A stretch of 64,000 nucleotides of DNA from Prevotella denticola (GTDB lineage: Bacteria; Bacteroidota; Bacteroidia; Bacteroidales; Bacteroidaceae): assembly GCF_900454835.1 (NCBI RefSeq), contig NZ_UGTM01000002.1:744001-808000 (forward strand), given 5' to 3'. Both the position numbers and the translations under genes were made by a program. Shown piece after piece: positions 26,205 through 34,203 of this stretch. A model generated the notes under the pieces. It did not search any database. It worked only from the letters and a program-made list of their open reading frames with translations, and was not told the DNA's origin. Within the stretch, counting starts at the first letter, position 1; each line of letters opens with the position of its first letter.

Positions 26205-27676
26205 TGTCTTTCCTCCTTTGTCTGTTGGTTTATAATCGTATGGAGTGCCAGCACATCGTATGCCGGGTACACTTTCCTATCCTTTTCCAACGGTCTTCCG
26301 TCTGTGAGTTTTTCAATCAACAGCCGCTGGCTTTCATTCATCGTCAGCAGCCGTTTCAATCTTTGGGCAGCCTTTCCCCCGTTTTCGTACATGAGCGTCA
26401 GCCACTGTCTGATACCGGTTTTTATGCCGTCTGTCTGTTCGTCGTCCAGCATTCTACTCAGACTTTCCAGTTCGTCTATACTGTAGTGGGCTGCAGGTTC
26501 CTGTCCTTTGTTGAGAAAATAGGGGCCGTAGCAGAATGAGTTGCCATCGGCAGTCGTCAGCTCACGCCTCTCTATTTCATCATAGTTCATGATGAATGAG
26601 TCCTGCACCTTGTGGAACATCAGGCAGGAGGGAGCCGTGGCGGCATTGTTTTCTTTTGCCCGCTTTTTTGCCCTGGTACATAGCTGTTCAGCCAGGGTAT
26701 AGCCATAATAGAAAGGATAAGCCGCTTTTGTAAAAGCCACGCCGGCACAGGCTGTCAGCCGTTCCATGCCGGCTTTCTCCAGAATGCGCCGCAGTTCGCC
26801 TTCACCAGTGTTTTTCTCGAACTGTCTCATGAATTCCGCAACATATTCTATTGCGAGGTCTCCGCGGATGATGGCGGTCATGTCGTCTCCCCCCAGCACG
26901 ATCGGGCGGATGGGTATGGTGTCCTTCCAGCCCTCTTCAGGGCTTACCTTCCGGTAGGCAGCATTGGCGGCAGCAAGTGTCGCATGGTCCAGGGCATGGG
27001 AGAACCGTTTGAAGTCGTCTATCTGATGTCCGATTTCCTGCACGACCCGTCCAAGGCCGTTGCCGTCAGCATGGACAATGGCTATCCAGTCGTTCTTCCC
27101 TGTCATCTTGGATATTTCAAAAGGAATGGAAGTACCTGCCTGTAGTTTTACGGCCTTTCCGAAGCTCTTCTGGCAGAGACACGGCGTATCGTTGCGCTTC
27201 CTTTTCGCAAAGGTAGAGGCATCAAGGGGTTCATTGTTGTCAACAGTTATGATGGGAAAGCCCGTCTGTGGCGACCGTTTCAGTCCGAGCCTCCCTGTCG
27301 TCACGCTCCTGCCGGGCCTGTTCCGCTGACTGCGCAGTTTGCCTTCAAGTTCGTTCACAGCCTGTGTGAAATCATCGCCAAGTTCCACAACAGCCTGGCT
27401 GATGGTCACTCCAGGTGCCTCGGTCATCACCTTTCTCGGGAACGTACGCACCACCTCCCTGCATTCGGCTTCTGTCTCGAAGACGTACTTCACATTCCCC
27501 GCTGCCGATATAATCCGGTTGTTTTCCGTCCACTCTTCTCCCACTGTCTGTTGGAAGAGGTCTGTGCAGATGAACTCTACTAACTCACTTGCTCCGACAA
27601 TGTCTTTCAGCTCGTTAGTCTGGAAGATGAACCGTTGGATGCCTTGTACAGATGCTCCGTATAAAAACTTTGTCAT
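26201..27676 (-). CDS. cas10: Cas10 without HD domain, active-looking cyclase
   Basis: The large subunit of the type III complex, 491 residues. It starts directly with the first Palm (KFLYGASVQGIQRFIFQTNE, ELKDIVGASELV); no N-terminal HD nuclease precedes it, whereas usual Cas10 proteins of 700-900 residues have one. The second Palm has WIAIVHADGNGLG (HADGNGLG 202-209) and VLGGDDMTAII with GGDD at 262-265, the catalytic motif for cyclic oligoadenylate synthesis. The central Cys-Leu-Cys at about 166-168 looks like a remnant of the zinc finger. It should signal but not cut DNA itself. It lies 3 bases after cas6. Confidence 0.93.
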   Translation of the reverse strand: MTKFLYGASVQGIQRFIFQTNELKDIVGASELVEFICTDLFQQTVGEEWTENNRIISAAGNVKYVFETEAECREVVRTFPRKVMTEAPGVTISQAVVELGDDFTQAVNELEGKLRSQRNRPGRSVTTGRLGLKRSPQTGFPIITVDNNEPLDASTFAKRKRNDTPCLCQKSFGKAVKLQAGTSIPFEISKMTGKNDWIAIVHADGNGLGRVVQEIGHQIDDFKRFSHALDHATLAAANAAYRKVSPEEGWKDTIPIRPIVLGGDDMTAIIRGDLAIEYVAEFMRQFEKNTGEGELRRILEKAGMERLTACAGVAFTKAAYPFYYGYTLAEQLCTRAKKRAKENNAATAPSCLMFHKVQDSFIMNYDEIERRELTTADGNSFCYGPYFLNKGQEPAAHYSIDELESLSRMLDDEQTDGIKTGIRQWLTLMYENGGKAAQRLKRLLTMNESQRLLIEKLTDGRPLEKDRKVYPAYDVLALHTIINQQTKEERQ

Positions 27677-27679
27677 ATG

Positions 27680-28357
27680 TTATAGATTGTTTTGTTTTTC
27701 CTTGGTCAACAGGCCTGCCCCTATGCTGCTGTGTTTTCCCAATCCGACGTATTCAGGCAGCAGGATATTGGTTTTGAAACAGAGGTCCATGCTTGTCAGG
27801 CAGACGTGCTTGTAGTTGACGGGGCGGACTGCAGAATAGTCTGTGATGACCGTCTGGAGATGGAAGTCAATGAAGATTCCCAGCCCTTTCAGCAGGGAAA
27901 GGATGTTCCCTGTCAGAATCTGTTCCAGCAGATGCAACCGGCCGACCATGCTTTCTGTCGACTGGAACAGTGCATGGTTCGTCTCGTTCAGCGGCAGCCA
28001 GCCACGAAGGTGATAGAGGAGGGGAGAGGGAGACTGCCTCACGTCGGTTTCTCCTGAGCTGATGCTTTCGATCTTCAACTCTGTTTTCCTGTTACCGATA
28101 TTGATGGTGAAATCGCCGTCTGCAAGCAATTCAGCCATGGCCTGCACTCCCTCACCGATACAGACGATGGCTGCTTTTCCACCCATCCGTTTATATTGAA
28201 TCAACGGGTAGGCATAGCGCAAAGTTGTGCCGTCATGGTTGTGGAACAGCAGGTTGCCTGATGGGACGGCAGCAATGATGGCACCTCGGAACAAAGGCAG
28301 TTCCGAATGGTGTAAAGGCAGATTGAACCGGATGGTGAGTGTCTTTATCTGGGTCAT
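27680..28357 (-). CDS. cas6: Cas6 crRNA-processing endoribonuclease
   Basis: A 225-residue RAMP nuclease that would cut within the repeats of the array transcript, leaving the ATTAAGAC handle. The N-terminal half (LPLFRGAIIAAVPSGNLLFH, YAYPLIQYKRMGGKAAIVCI) and the C-terminal glycine-rich loop GLGKHSSIGAGLL (about 204-216) match the Bacteroidetes Cas6 group. The His/Lys residues of this loop or His16/His17 could be catalytic. It is the first gene of the effector operon, with a promoter at 28471-28478. Confidence 0.88.
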   Translation of the reverse strand: MTQIKTLTIRFNLPLHHSELPLFRGAIIAAVPSGNLLFHNHDGTTLRYAYPLIQYKRMGGKAAIVCIGEGVQAMAELLADGDFTINIGNRKTELKIESISSGETDVRQSPSPLLYHLRGWLPLNETNHALFQSTESMVGRLHLLEQILTGNILSLLKGLGIFIDFHLQTVITDYSAVRPVNYKHVCLTSMDLCFKTNILLPEYVGLGKHSSIGAGLLTKEKQNNL

Positions 28358-28470
28358 AGTTTCTTTTTTCTGTTCAGGCCATTATGTGTCTTACCATTGA
28401 ATTTACGCAACTCCAGGTATTGGACCTCGGCATAACGCAAATCGATGCACGGTGTTTAGGTTTTTCGATA

Positions 28471-28478
28471 CAAAGATA
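28471..28478 (-). promoter_or_regulatory. Promoter -7 element of the cas6-cas10 operon
   Basis: TATCTTTG on the minus strand fits TAnnTTTG. It would give a 5' leader of about 105 bases before cas6. The gap 28358-28776 holds this promoter, the left boundary of the mobile element and the integrase promoter, and no other gene. Confidence 0.65.
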
Positions 28479-28565
28479 CAGAAAATTGCTGTAATATTTG
28501 CATAAAGTCGGCAGTTTAACGCAATTGGGCTTGATTATTAAGGACATACGGCGCAAACTGCAGAA

Positions 28566-28602
28566 AATCCGCCACCTGCCACGAGGCAGTAATATGCGGA
28601 TT
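28566..28602. repeat. Nested inverted repeat beside the element boundary
   Basis: AATCCGC (28566-28572) pairs with GCGGATT (28596-28602) and encloses a CCTGCC/GGCAG stem. It lies just outside the left boundary of the mobile element. Role unknown: target-site structure or remnant terminator. Confidence 0.4.
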
Positions 28603-28609
28603 ATTGCGA

Positions 28610-28637
28610 CAGAAAGGTTTTCAAATCGTTACCCGAA
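28610..28637 (+). repeat. Left attachment site (attL candidate)
   Basis: The first copy of the 28-bp boundary repeat. The core continues inward as GTTACCC (28628-28634), 7 bases, then GGGTAAC (28642-28648), a perfect inverted repeat around a 7-base gap, the expected shape of a tyrosine recombinase core site with a 7-base crossover. Confidence 0.7.
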
Positions 28638-28749
28638 AGCAGGGTAACCACCTCCACCAAAAAGGAGAAAAACAGCGATTTTCCGTGCATCCGTTGCTGT
28701 TGCTTTGTTGCTCCATATTTTGCATAGCAGGGTTAGGCTCTTTCATGTT

Positions 28750-28758
28750 TAATTTTGC
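28750..28758 (+). promoter_or_regulatory. Promoter -7 element of the integrase gene
   Basis: TAATTTTGC fits TAnnTTTG and lies 18 bases upstream of the integrase ATG, giving a very short 5' leader. Confidence 0.6.
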
Positions 28759-28776
28759 AACCAAAAAGAAGAGGCA

Positions 28777-30000
28777 ATGGCAAGAAGCACATTCAAGGTG
28801 CTGTTCTATGTGAACGGCAGCAAGGAGAAAAACGGTATCGTCCCCATCATGGGGCGTGTAACAATCAACGGCACGGTGGCACAGTTCAGCTGCAAGCGCA
28901 CCATCCCGAGGGAGTTGTGGGATGTGAGAGGCAACAGGGCGAAAGGTAGGAGCAAGGAAGCCATCGCAACCAATCTCTCGCTTGACAACATCAAGGCGCA
29001 AATCATCAAGCACTACCAAAGGCTTTCCGATCGTGAGGCATTCGTCACGGCAGAGATGGTGCGCAACGCCTATCAGGGGCTTGGCAGCGAGTACGACACC
29101 CTGCTCAAATCCTTTGACAGGGACTGCGCCTCCCTGCTCAAGCGTGTGGGCAAGGACAGGAGCATGGGGACATACAAGGTGATGCTCAGGGCAAGGGAAA
29201 ACACGGCGAGGTTTATCCGCTACAAGTACAACCGCAGCGATATGTCGATGCTGGAACTCACCCCCGACTTCATCAGGGACTTCGCCGTGTACCTCAGCAC
29301 GGTGAAAGGAAACAGGAACGCCACTATCTGGCTGAACTGCATGTGGCTCAAGGGCGTGGTGATGCGTGCGCACTTCAACGGCAAGATACCCAGAAACCCG
29401 TTCGCGCAGTTCCATGTCAGTCCGAACACGAAGGAGCGTGAGTTCCTTACGGAGGACGAGCTGAAGGCACTGATGTTGCACGAGTTCGCCGACAGTCACT
29501 CCGCCTTCGTGCGTGATTTGTTCGTCTTCGCCTCCTTCACCGCCCTTTCGTTCGTGGACCTGAAGGAACTCACCACCGACGATATAGTGGAGGTGAACGG
29601 CGAGAAGTGGATACTTGCGAGAAGACACAAGACGCATGTTCCGTTCCAAGTGAAGTTGCTTGATGTCCCCCTGCAAATCATCGAACGATACAGACCTTAT
29701 CAGAGAAACAACTCCATATTCGGGGACATCAACTACTGGACGGTCTGCAAGAGGCTCAAGAAAGTCATCTGCGAGTGCGGTATCACAAAGGACATCTCCT
29801 TCCACTGCGCAAGGCACGGCTTTGCGACATTGGCACTCAGCAAGGGCATGCCCATCGAGAGCGTGAGCCGTGTACTCGGACACACGAACATCGTAACCAC
29901 GCAACTCTATGCGAAGATAACCACCGAGAAACTCGACACCGACCTCTCCATGCTCGGCAGTAAGCTCAACGTATCATTCGGCAATATCAAGATAGGATAA
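28777..30000 (+). CDS. Tyrosine recombinase (integrase), IntDOT-like
   Basis: A 407-residue integrase expected to excise and insert the element. It has an N-terminal arm-binding region (FKVLFYVNGSKEKNGIVPIM), a SAM-like core-binding domain and a catalytic domain with His343-x2-Arg346 (HCARHGFA), His369 (LGHTNIVTT) and the nucleophile Tyr378. At the place of the first catalytic Arg it has Ser258 (FTALSFVDL); the same change is known in IntDOT of CTnDOT. The next gene begins 2 bases after its stop. Confidence 0.93.
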   Translation: MARSTFKVLFYVNGSKEKNGIVPIMGRVTINGTVAQFSCKRTIPRELWDVRGNRAKGRSKEAIATNLSLDNIKAQIIKHYQRLSDREAFVTAEMVRNAYQGLGSEYDTLLKSFDRDCASLLKRVGKDRSMGTYKVMLRARENTARFIRYKYNRSDMSMLELTPDFIRDFAVYLSTVKGNRNATIWLNCMWLKGVVMRAHFNGKIPRNPFAQFHVSPNTKEREFLTEDELKALMLHEFADSHSAFVRDLFVFASFTALSFVDLKELTTDDIVEVNGEKWILARRHKTHVPFQVKLLDVPLQIIERYRPYQRNNSIFGDINYWTVCKRLKKVICECGITKDISFHCARHGFATLALSKGMPIESVSRVLGHTNIVTTQLYAKITTEKLDTDLSMLGSKLNVSFGNIKIG

Positions 30001-30002
30001 CA

Positions 30003-30386
30003 ATGAAAGGGAAAGATACAAACAACAATGCTCGTCAGATAATCACGATGGACGAACACGGGAACGTCACTATACCCAACGGCGAGATATGGATGGGCGA
30101 GTATGAGATTGCCAACCTGTTTGGCGTGTTCGGACATTCCGTCCGCACGCAGGTCAAGGAAATATACAAGGTCGGGCTGCTGCATCCCTGCACGGCAGAG
30201 AGGAACATAAGGGTGGCGGAGGGTCGCTGGCTTGATGCGTACAGCCTTGAAATGGTCATAGCCCTTGCGTTCCGTATCAGGTCGCAAAGGGCAAAAAGGC
30301 TTCGGGAGCATGTCATCGCAATGCTGAACGAACGGCACGAAAGGTTTGTCATGCTCCTTCCTGCACGGGCAGGCAGTCCCTGCTGA
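30003..30386 (+). CDS. Small DNA-binding protein, RhuM-like
   Basis: A 127-residue protein with EIWMGEYEIANLFGVFGHSV followed by RTQVKEIYKVGLL, which reads as a winged or helix-turn-helix DNA-binding unit, and WLDAYSLEMVIALAFRIRS, typical of the RhuM-like proteins of Bacteroidetes mobile elements. It lies 2 bases after the integrase, so it may act as an excision or regulatory factor. That function is inferred only from position. Confidence 0.65.
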   Translation: MKGKDTNNNARQIITMDEHGNVTIPNGEIWMGEYEIANLFGVFGHSVRTQVKEIYKVGLLHPCTAERNIRVAEGRWLDAYSLEMVIALAFRIRSQRAKRLREHVIAMLNERHERFVMLLPARAGSPC

Positions 30387-30409
30387 AACGCCTTGACAGA
30401 GGTTTATAG

Positions 30410-30455
30410 AGGTTTATCCCCTTGTGTCGATGGGGAATAAACCTTTTTCTTTTTG
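30410..30455 (+). terminator. Intrinsic terminator after integrase operon
   Basis: The stem AGGTTTATCCCC (30410-30421) with GGGGAATAAACCT (30432-30444, one bulge) is followed by TTTTTCTTTTT. It ends the integrase transcript. The remainder of 30456-30809 is AT-rich with direct repeats and no gene. Confidence 0.85.
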
Positions 30456-30545
30456 GGTGGTTGAAGGGCAGGGATAACAGTCAGGGACGAGTCGTATAGG
30501 ACTGCCGAGAAAAGAAAAACATACCGAACACAACTTCTTTTATTT

Positions 30546-30565
30546 TGATGAATTGATGAATATTG
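30546..30565 (+). repeat. 20-bp repeat, left copy of an inverted pair flanking the primase-helicase
   Basis: TGATGAAT-TGATGAAT-ATTG, itself two TGATGAAT units. An exact inverted copy is at 32193-32212, on the other side of the primase-helicase gene. Candidate protein-binding or origin iterons. Confidence 0.7.
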
Positions 30566-30809
30566 ATATAATATGATTGAATATCAAGCGATTGCAAGTT
30601 CATCAACATATCATCAGACGCTTGCGAACGATGAAAGAAAAAGGCATTTTCCCTTTTTCAGCAACCCTCGACAAATCCTGCAAAATTATCCTCCTGTTCC
30701 CCTCAATTCTTGCTCCGCACCTCCCTGCTTTCCCCTGTTTTTATTCCATTCCGTTTTTCTTTCACCGTTCCGCGCCATTCTTCACAAGTAGTTTTCCGAA
30801 CGATGTCCG

Positions 30810-30818
30810 TAACTTTGC
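30810..30818 (+). promoter_or_regulatory. Promoter -7 element of the primase-helicase gene
   Basis: TAACTTTGC fits TAnnTTTG. Transcription would begin near 30824, which rules out the ATG at 30822 and supports the start at 30855. Confidence 0.7.
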
Positions 30819-30854
30819 ACGATGCTATATATCAACCATTTAAGCAAGAAAGAA

Positions 30855-32102
30855 ATGGATAAGAAAAACAATGACGGGCTGCTGGAAGATATGCCCGAAA
30901 AAAGAAAAAAGGACGGGGCTTTCGTCCGTGTGGGCACAACGCTCTACAAACTTGCAGACATGCCTCTTGTCGGAGGCGGTTTTGTAAGGAAGCGCATCGT
31001 GTGGAACAACGAGACGCTCCGTCAGGACTACGGCAGGGACTATCTGGCGACCGTCCCGAAGTATGACGGTTTTTGCACCGTCCCCGACCATGTGAACTAT
31101 CAGCCCGTAGTAGGCAGTTTCCTCAACCTCTACGAGCCGACGGGACATCATCCGAAGCAAGGGGAGTTTCCCCATATCGAGGCATTGGCAAGGCACATCT
31201 TCGGGGAGCAGTACGAACTTGGCATGGACTACCTGCAACTACTCTACCTGCATCCCATAGAGAAACTGCCCATCCTGCTGCTCGTATCAGAGGAGCGCAA
31301 CACGGGCAAGAGCACGTTCCTCAACTTCCTCAAAGCCCTCTTCGGGGGCAATGTAACCTTCAACACCAACGAGGACTTCCGAAGTCAGTTCAACTCGGAC
31401 TGGGCAGGGAAACTGCTCATCCTCGTGGACGAGGTGCTTCTCGACCGCAGGGAGGACAGCGAGCGGCTCAAGAACCTCAGCACCACCCTTTCCTACAAGG
31501 TGGAGGCGAAGGGCAAGGACAGGGATGAGATTTCATTCTTCGCCAAGTTCGTACTATGCTCCAACAACGAACGTCTGCCCGTCATAATCGACACAGGAGA
31601 GACACGCTATTGGGTGAGGAAGGTGGGGAGGATAGAAAAGGACGACACGGACTTCCTGCAAAGGGTAAAGGAGGAAATACCCGCCTTCCTCTATTTTCTC
31701 CAGCACCGCACGCTCTCCACGAAGAAAGAGAGCCGTATGTGGTTCAGTCCCGAACTCATCCACACGCAAGCCCTGAGCAGGATTATACGGAGCAACCGCA
31801 ACAGGACGGAGGTGGAGATGGCGGAAACCTGCCTTGAAGTCATGGACTGCATGAAAGCGTCCGCTTTCTCTTTCTGCATCAACGACATGCTCCTTCTGCT
31901 GAACTGCGCAGGCTGCAGGACGGACAGGACGCAGGTAAGGCGTATTGTGCAGGATATATGGAAACTCACTCCTGCCGAAAACACGCTCACCTATACGACC
32001 TGCCAACCGAGCTATGACAACATGCGCCCATACACGGAGGTAAGGCGCACGGGGCGTTTCTACACCGTCGGCAGGAAGCAGTTGGAGGAAATGCAGGGAT
32101 AG
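30855..32102 (+). CDS. Primase-helicase family protein (DUF5906 type)
   Basis: A 415-residue protein beginning MDKKNNDGLLE, preceded by AAGAAAG. It has a superfamily 3-like ATPase core: Walker A EERNTGKST (about 147-154), Walker B KLLILVDEVLL (about 187-197) and a sensor segment FAKFVLCSNNE, as in the DUF5906 proteins of phages and mobile elements. It probably unwinds DNA for replication of the excised or transferred element. There is no primase domain in this chain, and the element has no separate one that I can see. Confidence 0.85.
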   Translation: MDKKNNDGLLEDMPEKRKKDGAFVRVGTTLYKLADMPLVGGGFVRKRIVWNNETLRQDYGRDYLATVPKYDGFCTVPDHVNYQPVVGSFLNLYEPTGHHPKQGEFPHIEALARHIFGEQYELGMDYLQLLYLHPIEKLPILLLVSEERNTGKSTFLNFLKALFGGNVTFNTNEDFRSQFNSDWAGKLLILVDEVLLDRREDSERLKNLSTTLSYKVEAKGKDRDEISFFAKFVLCSNNERLPVIIDTGETRYWVRKVGRIEKDDTDFLQRVKEEIPAFLYFLQHRTLSTKKESRMWFSPELIHTQALSRIIRSNRNRTEVEMAETCLEVMDCMKASAFSFCINDMLLLLNCAGCRTDRTQVRRIVQDIWKLTPAENTLTYTTCQPSYDNMRPYTEVRRTGRFYTVGRKQLEEMQG

Positions 32103-32113
32103 GGGGAGTGGAA

Positions 32114-32530
32114 ATGATGAGACTCAGCTTCGATAAGTGGCTTGATGAGGGCATGATGAAAGCATATTCTGTTGATTTCCAGATTATTGAAACAATATTC
32201 ATCAATTCATCAGAATTTTCATCACTCCGACTTCGGTGGGAAACGGCAGTGGCATTACAGGCTGAAACGGAACAGGCAAGACACGCTGATATAAGCAACA
32301 GAAAAAGGCAGTCACGGCAAGCCGTGCATTCTGTATTTCCAAGCATGCAGGGTATTCAGATATTCGGGTGCAGTCCAAGTATGCCTTCGGAGAAACAAGT
32401 CCAATCGGCAGCATCGATGGAGAAACCGTGGGGACTTCAGGTTATAAGGGAAAGAAGTGGCAGGGGCAAATGCCCACGTGGTAAGTACGGTACGGATATT
32501 TTCAAAAGAGAAAATACCGTAGCTTATTAG
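32114..32530 (+). CDS. Hypothetical protein of the mobile element
   Basis: A 138-residue frame from the ATG at 32114 with an AGGGGGA ribosome-binding site and only 11 bases after the primase-helicase stop. The first ~70 residues (RLSFDKWLDEGMMKAYS...) read like a real helical protein; the second half has odd composition. The exact 20-bp inverted repeat at 32193-32212 falls inside it, which weakens the case. No family recognised. Confidence 0.4.
   Translation: MMRLSFDKWLDEGMMKAYSVDFQIIETIFINSSEFSSLRLRWETAVALQAETEQARHADISNRKRQSRQAVHSVFPSMQGIQIFGCSPSMPSEKQVQSAASMEKPWGLQVIRERSGRGKCPRGKYGTDIFKRENTVAY
32193..32212 (-). repeat. 20-bp repeat, right copy of the inverted pair
   Basis: The exact reverse complement of 30546-30565; on the minus strand a third related TGATGAAA unit lies directly upstream (complement of 32214-32225). 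See the left copy. Confidence 0.7.
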
Positions 32531-32751
32531 GGGATTTTCTTAACGCTTCACTCTGTGTCCGCTAAAAATCCCTCAATAAGCCAACAGGGTTGCACCCCTC
32601 TGGACACCCCCTGCCGAGCCTGTCGGCATAAAGAAACGAGCAAGCCGAAAGGAAGTCTTTCCTCCTTTCAACGATTGTCCACCGACCGTATCTAAGGACA
32701 TCAAGGCAACGAAAACAAGATAATGACAACATCTAAAAAAGACAAAAGGAT
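32531..32751 (+). other. Gap upstream of the relaxase gene, candidate oriT
   Basis: 221 bases without a gene hold a GCCGA/TCGGC hairpin (32613-32626) and a GAAAGGA/TCCTTTC inverted repeat near 32647-32670. MobV-type relaxases usually nick just upstream of their own gene, so this is the likely oriT; no nick site can be fixed from sequence alone. Confidence 0.4.
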
Positions 32752-34107
32752 ATGGGATATTGCGTATTGCATTTGGAAAAGGCAAAGGGAGCCGACAGCG
32801 GAATGTCGGCTCACATCGAGCGCACCATCGTGCCGAAGAACATAGACCCTACGAGAACGCACCTCAACCGTGAGTTAATCAGGTTTCCCGACGGTGTGTG
32901 CAACCGCACGGCTGCCATACGCCACCGCCTTGACACGGCAGGGCTGAAACGCAAGATAGGGAAGAACCAAGTACAGGCAATCCGCATCGTGCTGAGCGGA
33001 ACGCACGAGGATATGGAACGAATGGAAAACGAAAGGAGGCTCGGAGAGTGGTGCGATGACAGCGTGGCGTGGCTGAGAGAGACCTACGGGGCGGACAACC
33101 TCGTGTCGGCAGTCCTGCACATGGACGAGGAAACACCGCACATCCATGCCACCGTAGTGCCGATAGTGCAGGGTGAGCGCAGGAAGCAGAAAAAGGAAGA
33201 GAAGGCAAAGCGCAGGTACAGGACGAAAGCGACAGCCCCACGCCTCTGCGCAGACGAGGTGATGAGCCGTGCCAACCTCATCAGGTATCAGGACACCTAC
33301 GCCGAACACATGGCGAAGTACGAGCTGAAAAGGGGTGTCAGGGGCTCGACAGCCAAGCACCTCTCCACGCATGAGTATTACCGCAATCTCATCACGCAGG
33401 GCGAGGACATACAGGAGAACATCGCCAACCTGCTGGCAAGGGAGGCGGAAGCACGGTGCATCATCGAGGAGGCGGAGCAAGCCAAAATGGAACTCGCACG
33501 CATCAAGGCGGAGAAAAAAACGGTGGAACTGAAAAACTCAGCTACCAAGACCGCCACAGCAGCACTCAACGGCATCAACTCCCTGTTGGGCGGTAATAAA
33601 GTGAGCAGGCTTGAAAGCGAGAACAGGCAGTTGCATGGTGAGGTGGCGGAACTGAAAGAGAGCATCGGACAGATGCGCACGGATATGCAGAAAATGAAGG
33701 AAAGCCACGTCGCCGAGCGGTTGCGAGCATCGGAGCAGCATCAGCGTGAAATCGGCAATCTCAGGCGCATCATCGACAAGGCAAAGGAATGGTTTCCCAT
33801 GCTTGCCGAGTTTTTCCGTATTGAAAGGCTTTGCCGTTCGGTCGGATTGTCAGAGAGACACACGGACGAACTCCTGCAAGGCAAAGTACTCGTTGTTACG
33901 GGGAAACTGCATTCTGATGAGTACAGGCGTTCGTTCGCCGTTGAGAAGGCACGCTTGCAGGTGGGCAGGGAGGAAAGGGATGGGAAGACCGTACTTGACC
34001 TGCTCGTGGACAAAGTGCCGATTGCCACGTGGTTCAAGGAAAAATGGGAGAAAAAAATCGAACAGAAATCTATGTTTTGCAAAATGAACAGAAAAATTCG
34101 ATTATAA
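32752..34107 (+). CDS. MobV-family relaxase (Pre/Mob)
   Basis: A 451-residue plasmid-recombination/mobilization enzyme that would nick oriT and pilot the strand through a helper's transfer system. Visible: the N-terminal GYCVLHLEKAKG motif, VLSGTHEDMERM, and the metal-binding triad HMDEETPHIHA (His123, His130, His132). From about residue 220 there is a long charged coiled coil, then a C-terminal region of unknown role. It converges on the C10 protease gene with a terminator between them. Confidence 0.93.
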   Translation: MGYCVLHLEKAKGADSGMSAHIERTIVPKNIDPTRTHLNRELIRFPDGVCNRTAAIRHRLDTAGLKRKIGKNQVQAIRIVLSGTHEDMERMENERRLGEWCDDSVAWLRETYGADNLVSAVLHMDEETPHIHATVVPIVQGERRKQKKEEKAKRRYRTKATAPRLCADEVMSRANLIRYQDTYAEHMAKYELKRGVRGSTAKHLSTHEYYRNLITQGEDIQENIANLLAREAEARCIIEEAEQAKMELARIKAEKKTVELKNSATKTATAALNGINSLLGGNKVSRLESENRQLHGEVAELKESIGQMRTDMQKMKESHVAERLRASEQHQREIGNLRRIIDKAKEWFPMLAEFFRIERLCRSVGLSERHTDELLQGKVLVVTGKLHSDEYRRSFAVEKARLQVGREERDGKTVLDLLVDKVPIATWFKEKWEKKIEQKSMFCKMNRKIRL

Positions 34108-34160
34108 AAGAAAAAATATTTTACCAAAGCCATATCTTGTGGGAACATTGGGTAAATACA

Positions 34161-34194
34161 ACGAGGGGGCTTCAAAGCAAAAAAGCCCTCTCGT
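34161..34194. terminator. Terminator between relaxase and protease genes
   Basis: ACGAGGGGGCTT pairs with AAGCCCTCTCGT (one G-T pair) around an A-rich loop. It lies between convergent genes and can serve either. Confidence 0.75.
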
Positions 34195-34203
34195 ATTCAT
34201 TAT

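Noticed and set aside
28610-28660. tRNA gene at the attachment site
   Set aside because: GGTTTTCAAATC resembles a T-arm, but no acceptor, D or anticodon stems can be drawn at either border.
28621-29904. 427-codon minus-strand frame opposite the integrase
   Set aside because: Shadow of the integrase; composition rich in His, Val and Arg with no recognisable motif, while the plus frame has all integrase motifs.
30573-30843. Plus-strand frames upstream of the primase-helicase
   Set aside because: They lie in the promoter and repeat region and run past the promoter; unusual composition.
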